8,007 bases of DNA, taken from positions 1 to 8,007 of the forward strand of contig SDZP01000153.1 in NCBI GenBank assembly GCA_004144935.1, in the 5' to 3' direction. The stretch's first letter is position 1, and the number at the start of each line of letters is the position of its first letter. Of the stretch, positions 5,773 to 8,007 are shown piece after piece. The position numbers were made by a program, and so were the translations under genes. The notes under the pieces were generated by a model. That model did not search any database. It saw nothing but the letters and a program-made list of their open reading frames with translations, and was not told the origin of the DNA. The stretch comes from Caulobacteraceae bacterium. GTDB lineage: Bacteria > Pseudomonadota > Alphaproteobacteria > Caulobacterales > Caulobacteraceae.

Positions 5773-6692
5773 GCCTGGTCCAGACGGGAAGGGGCTGGCC
5801 CGAGGCCTTCCTGGAGATGATGGCGGCCGAGCGCGGGGCGGCCCGCAACACCCTGACCGCCTACGGCAAGGACCTGGAGGATGTCGCCGGCTTCCTGGCC
5901 CGCCGGGGGCGGGGGTTCGCCGACGCGGCGGCCGAGGACATCGAGGCCTGGTTCATCGACCTCTCGGATCGGGGCCTCAGCCCCTCGACGGCGGCCCGGC
6001 GACGGGCGGCGGTGCGGCAGTTCTACCGCTTCGTGCTCGGCGAGGGCTGGCGGACCGACGATCCCTCCCGCCGGGTCGAGGCGCCGAAGCAGGGCCGGCC
6101 GCTGCCCAGGGTGCTGAGCCGCGACGAGGTCGACCGGCTGCTGGCGGCGGCCTCGGCGAGAGACGGTGGCCAGGGTCTCCGTCTCGCCTGCCTGATCGAG
6201 CTGACCTACGCCTCCGGCCTGCGAGTCAGCGAGCTGGTCGCCCTGCCGCTGGCCGCCCTGGCCCGCGACCCGGCCTACCTGATCGTCAAGGGCAAGGGCG
6301 GCAAGGAGCGGCTGGCGCCCCTGAACGGCGCCGCCCGCACGGCGGTGAAGGCCTGGCTGGAGGTCCGCAAGGCCTTCCTGCCCAAGGGCGTCAAGGAAAG
6401 CCCCTGGCTGTTCCCGTCGCGCGGCAAGGCCGGCCGGCTAACGCCCCGACGCTTCTCGCAACTCCTGGAGGAGGCGGCCGTCGCCGCCGGCATCGATCCG
6501 GCCCGGGTCAGCCCCCACGTCCTGCGCCACGCCTTCGCCACCCACCTGCTGGAGGGCGGCGCCGACCTGCGCGTGGTGCAGACCCTGCTCGGCCACAGCG
6601 ACATCGCCACTACCCAGATCTACACCCACGTGGCCGGCGACCGGCTGCGCGCCGTGGTCGAGAGCAAGCATCCGCTGGGCCGCAAACGCTAG
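5769..6692 (+). CDS. xerD: Tyrosine recombinase XerD
   Basis: The 307-residue protein has the two-domain architecture of Xer recombinases: an N-terminal SAM-like core-binding domain (about 10-92) and a C-terminal catalytic domain (about 115-300). The full catalytic set is present: R152 in SGLRVSEL, K176 in KGKGGKER, H250 and R253 in SPHVLRHAFATHLL, H276 in LLGHSD, and nucleophile Y285 in TQIYTHV. XerC/XerD act at dif to resolve chromosome dimers at division under FtsK control. Length, intact motifs and the chromosomal setting next to aroK-aroB favour housekeeping XerD over a phage or integron integrase; separation from XerC rests on overall resemblance. The start is GTG 5769, overlapping the upstream stop codon; GAAGG lies 12 bases before it. 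No dif-like site was recognised in the window. Confidence 0.95.
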   Translation: MSLVQTGRGWPEAFLEMMAAERGAARNTLTAYGKDLEDVAGFLARRGRGFADAAAEDIEAWFIDLSDRGLSPSTAARRRAAVRQFYRFVLGEGWRTDDPSRRVEAPKQGRPLPRVLSRDEVDRLLAAASARDGGQGLRLACLIELTYASGLRVSELVALPLAALARDPAYLIVKGKGGKERLAPLNGAARTAVKAWLEVRKAFLPKGVKESPWLFPSRGKAGRLTPRRFSQLLEEAAVAAGIDPARVSPHVLRHAFATHLLEGGADLRVVQTLLGHSDIATTQIYTHVAGDRLRAVVESKHPLGRKR

Positions 6693-6818
6693 GGGCCAGC
6701 CACGTTTCCCACCGGCATCCCCAAACAGCCGGCACAGCTCTGGAACATGCGACTGTCCCCGAATTCGCTGCGGTCAGCTTGACGCGCTGCACCGCACAAT
6801 CCAAACCAGCCGGGCAGC

Positions 6819-6825
6819 AAGGGAG
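6819..6825 (+). promoter_or_regulatory. Ribosome binding site of the malyl-CoA lyase gene
   Basis: AAGGGAG lies six bases before ATG 6832 and is the strongest Shine-Dalgarno in the window. It fixes the start and suggests high translation. The rest of the 139-base gap after xerD shows no clear terminator; a TTGACG at 6779-6784 resembles a -35 box but lacks a well-spaced -10. Confidence 0.75.
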
Positions 6826-6831
6826 CGCGCC

Positions 6832-7881
6832 ATGAAGACGCCGCGGGGATACTTCAAGCCTCTGGCCATCGGCGCCCCGACGCCGCCGCGCGAGCTCCCC
6901 GTCCAGGTCGAGCGGATGATCCATTTCGTGCCGCCGCATCTGGACAAGGTGCGCGCCAAGGTGCCGGAGATGGCCAGACAGGCCGACGTCATCCTCGGCA
7001 ACCTGGAAGACGCCATCCCCGCCGACCAGAAGGACGCCGCCCGCGCCGGCTTTATTCAAATGGCCAATGAGACCGACTTCGCCGCCCTCGGCGTCGGCCT
7101 CTGGACCCGCATCAACTGCCTGAACAGCCCCTGGCACTTCGACGACGTCACCCAGATCGTTGAGGGCGTCGGCGACCGGCTGGACGTGATGATGATCCCC
7201 AAGGTCGAGGGGCCGTGGGACATCCACTACATGGACCAGTTTCTGGCCATCCTCGAGGCCCGCCACGGCCTGAAGAAACCCATCCTGCTGCACGCCATCC
7301 TCGAGACCGCCGAGGGCGTCAACAACGTCGAGGCCATCTGCGCCGCCAGCCCGCGCATGCACGGCATCAGCCTGGGCCCCGCCGACCTCGCCGCCAGCCG
7401 GGGCATGAAGACCACCCGGGTCGGCGGCGGCCATCCCTTCTACAAGGTGATCGAGGACCCCCGCGCCGACGGCGCCCCCCGCATCGCCGCCCAGCAGGAC
7501 ATCTGGCACTACACCTTCGCGAAAATGGTCGACGCCTGCGCCGCCCATGGCATCAAGGCCTTCTACGGCCCGTTCGGCGCCATCGACGATCCGGAGGCCT
7601 GCGAACAGCAGTTCCGCAACGCCTTCCTGCTGGGCTGCGCCGGGGCCTGGTCGCTGCACCCCAGCCAGATCGACATCGCCAAGCGCGTCTTCAGCCCGGA
7701 CCCCGACGAGGTGAAGTTCGCGGTGCGCATCCTGGAGGCCATGCCGGACGGCACTGGCGTGGTCATGCTCGACGGCAAGATGCAGGACGACGCCACCTGG
7801 AAGCAGGCCAGGGTGATGGTCGACTGCGCCCGCCAGATCGCCGGCCGGGATCCGGCCTTCAAGGCCCTCTACGGCTTCTAG
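6832..7881 (+). CDS. mcl: Malyl-CoA lyase family protein (L-malyl-/beta-methylmalyl-CoA lyase type, CitE superfamily)
   Basis: The 349-residue product is a TIM-barrel HpcH/HpaI aldolase/citrate lyase superfamily member. From memory it closely follows the Chloroflexus malyl-CoA lyase along its length, including FKPLAIGAP near the start, GNLEDAIP (56-63), IPKVEGPWDIH (122-132), SLGPADLAASRGMKTTRVGG (180-199) and LDGKMQDDATWKQA (313-326). Likely Mg2+ ligands are E158 in LETAEG and D185 in GPADLA; the C-terminal lid carrying D320 closes over the active site. The family reversibly cleaves L-malyl-CoA to acetyl-CoA and glyoxylate, beta-methylmalyl-CoA to propionyl-CoA and glyoxylate, or citramalyl-CoA to acetyl-CoA and pyruvate. 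The preferred substrate here is unknown. It is monocistronic, well after xerD, and its stop directly abuts the stop of the convergent partial gene. Codons 326-337 lie in a 37-base inverted repeat shared with that gene. Confidence 0.9.
   Translation: MKTPRGYFKPLAIGAPTPPRELPVQVERMIHFVPPHLDKVRAKVPEMARQADVILGNLEDAIPADQKDAARAGFIQMANETDFAALGVGLWTRINCLNSPWHFDDVTQIVEGVGDRLDVMMIPKVEGPWDIHYMDQFLAILEARHGLKKPILLHAILETAEGVNNVEAICAASPRMHGISLGPADLAASRGMKTTRVGGGHPFYKVIEDPRADGAPRIAAQQDIWHYTFAKMVDACAAHGIKAFYGPFGAIDDPEACEQQFRNAFLLGCAGAWSLHPSQIDIAKRVFSPDPDEVKFAVRILEAMPDGTGVVMLDGKMQDDATWKQARVMVDCARQIAGRDPAFKALYGF
7807..7843 (+). repeat. Left arm of a perfect 37-base inverted repeat, inside mcl
   Basis: These 37 bases encode ARVMVDCARQIA plus the first base of the next codon, near the mcl C-terminus. 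They recur without mismatch in reverse complement at 7971-8007, 127 bases away. The match ends inside the next codon (GGC here, GAC there). Confidence 0.97.
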
Positions 7882-8007
7882 TCAGCCGCGAGGCAGCAGC
7901 GCCAGATACGCCCGCGCGTTGGCGTGGATCGGGCTGACCGCCTCGACGAAGCGCATCAGGGCGGCCGGGTCGGCGATCTGGCGGGCGCAGTCGACCATCA
8001 CCCTGGC
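7882..8007 (-). CDS. C-terminal end of a convergent gene, possible mcl paralogue (partial)
   Basis: Reading the minus strand from the window edge, 41 codons run without interruption to a TGA at 7882-7884, immediately next to the mcl TAG. Of the 29 sense codons outside the repeat, 27 end in G or C, which supports real coding. The first 12 residues, ARVMVDCARQIA, are identical to mcl residues 326-337 and in the same codon phase. The remaining 29 residues form an Ala-rich helical tail (MRFVEAVSPIHANARAYLAL, then LPRG) that is longer than, and mostly unlike, the mcl tail, apart from a shared DPA. The simplest reading is a second malyl-CoA-lyase-like or CitE-like gene arranged tail to tail with mcl, but with so little sequence an unrelated gene sharing a converted segment is possible. 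Function is not assigned. Confidence 0.6.
   Translation of the reverse strand, partial: ARVMVDCARQIADPAALMRFVEAVSPIHANARAYLALLPRG
7971..8007 (-). repeat. Right arm of the 37-base inverted repeat, reaching the window edge
   Basis: This is the exact reverse complement of 7807-7843, in the same reading phase of the convergent gene. Because it runs to the last base, the true repeat may be longer. Confidence 0.97.

Noticed and set aside
6712..6734. CCGGC...GCCGG inverted repeat after xerD as a terminator
   Set aside because: It has five base pairs with a long loop and no T-run, and is expected often by chance in DNA of this GC content.
6779..6800. TTGACG -35 box with CACAAT as -10 upstream of mcl
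   Set aside because: The spacing is only 10 bases and the -10 match is poor, so I do not call a promoter, though one must lie somewhere in this gap or upstream.
6610..7659. Minus-strand open frame opposite mcl (349 codons)
   Set aside because: It is antisense to a strongly conserved enzyme gene, with a G/D/V/A-rich shadow product and no motif.

Overview
The window is high-GC, densely packed bacterial DNA with strong G/C third-position bias. Gene content and sequence point to an alphaproteobacterium, most likely Caulobacteraceae (Caulobacter, Phenylobacterium or a relative). Pointers are a CobS / J-domain protein / BolA neighbourhood, a single-domain FATGUY-type response regulator behind an EcfG/SigmaT-type promoter, and a small palindromic intergenic repeat of a type common in that family. 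The taxon is inferred from recall; no database search was possible.

Layout from left to right. Positions 1-477 (minus) hold the N-terminal half of cobS, cut by the window edge. Divergent from it is a PAP2-family membrane phosphatase (540-1292, plus), which converges on a J-domain protein (1300-1944, minus). That gene is divergent from bolA (1990-2268, plus), and bolA converges on a stand-alone response regulator (2296-2676, minus). The regulator's 143-base leader carries a near-textbook general-stress promoter, GGAAC-N17-CGTT, at 2775-2800. Next comes the shikimate-pathway pair aroK-aroB (minus), joined by a 4-base ATGA overlap. A 257-base divergent gap follows, with an inverted pair of palindromic repeat units (4523-4678). 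Then an exported Ala-rich protein of unknown function (4723-5772, plus) overlaps xerD (5769-6692, plus) by GTGA. The window ends with a monocistronic malyl-CoA-lyase-type gene (6832-7881, plus). Its stop codon abuts the stop codon of a convergent partial gene (7882-8007, minus).

No single operon dominates. The functional units are aroK-aroB (chorismate supply), the exported protein with xerD (translationally coupled; XerD acts in chromosome dimer resolution), and the stress-regulated response regulator. Most of the window is ordinary core genome. The items that most deserve a second look are the perfect 37-base inverted repeat that puts the same 12 residues into the C-terminal parts of two convergent genes at the right edge, and the SigmaT-type promoter placed exactly in front of a FATGUY response regulator. 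I see no CRISPR array, insertion sequence, phage, rRNA or tRNA gene, and no convincing new multi-gene system.
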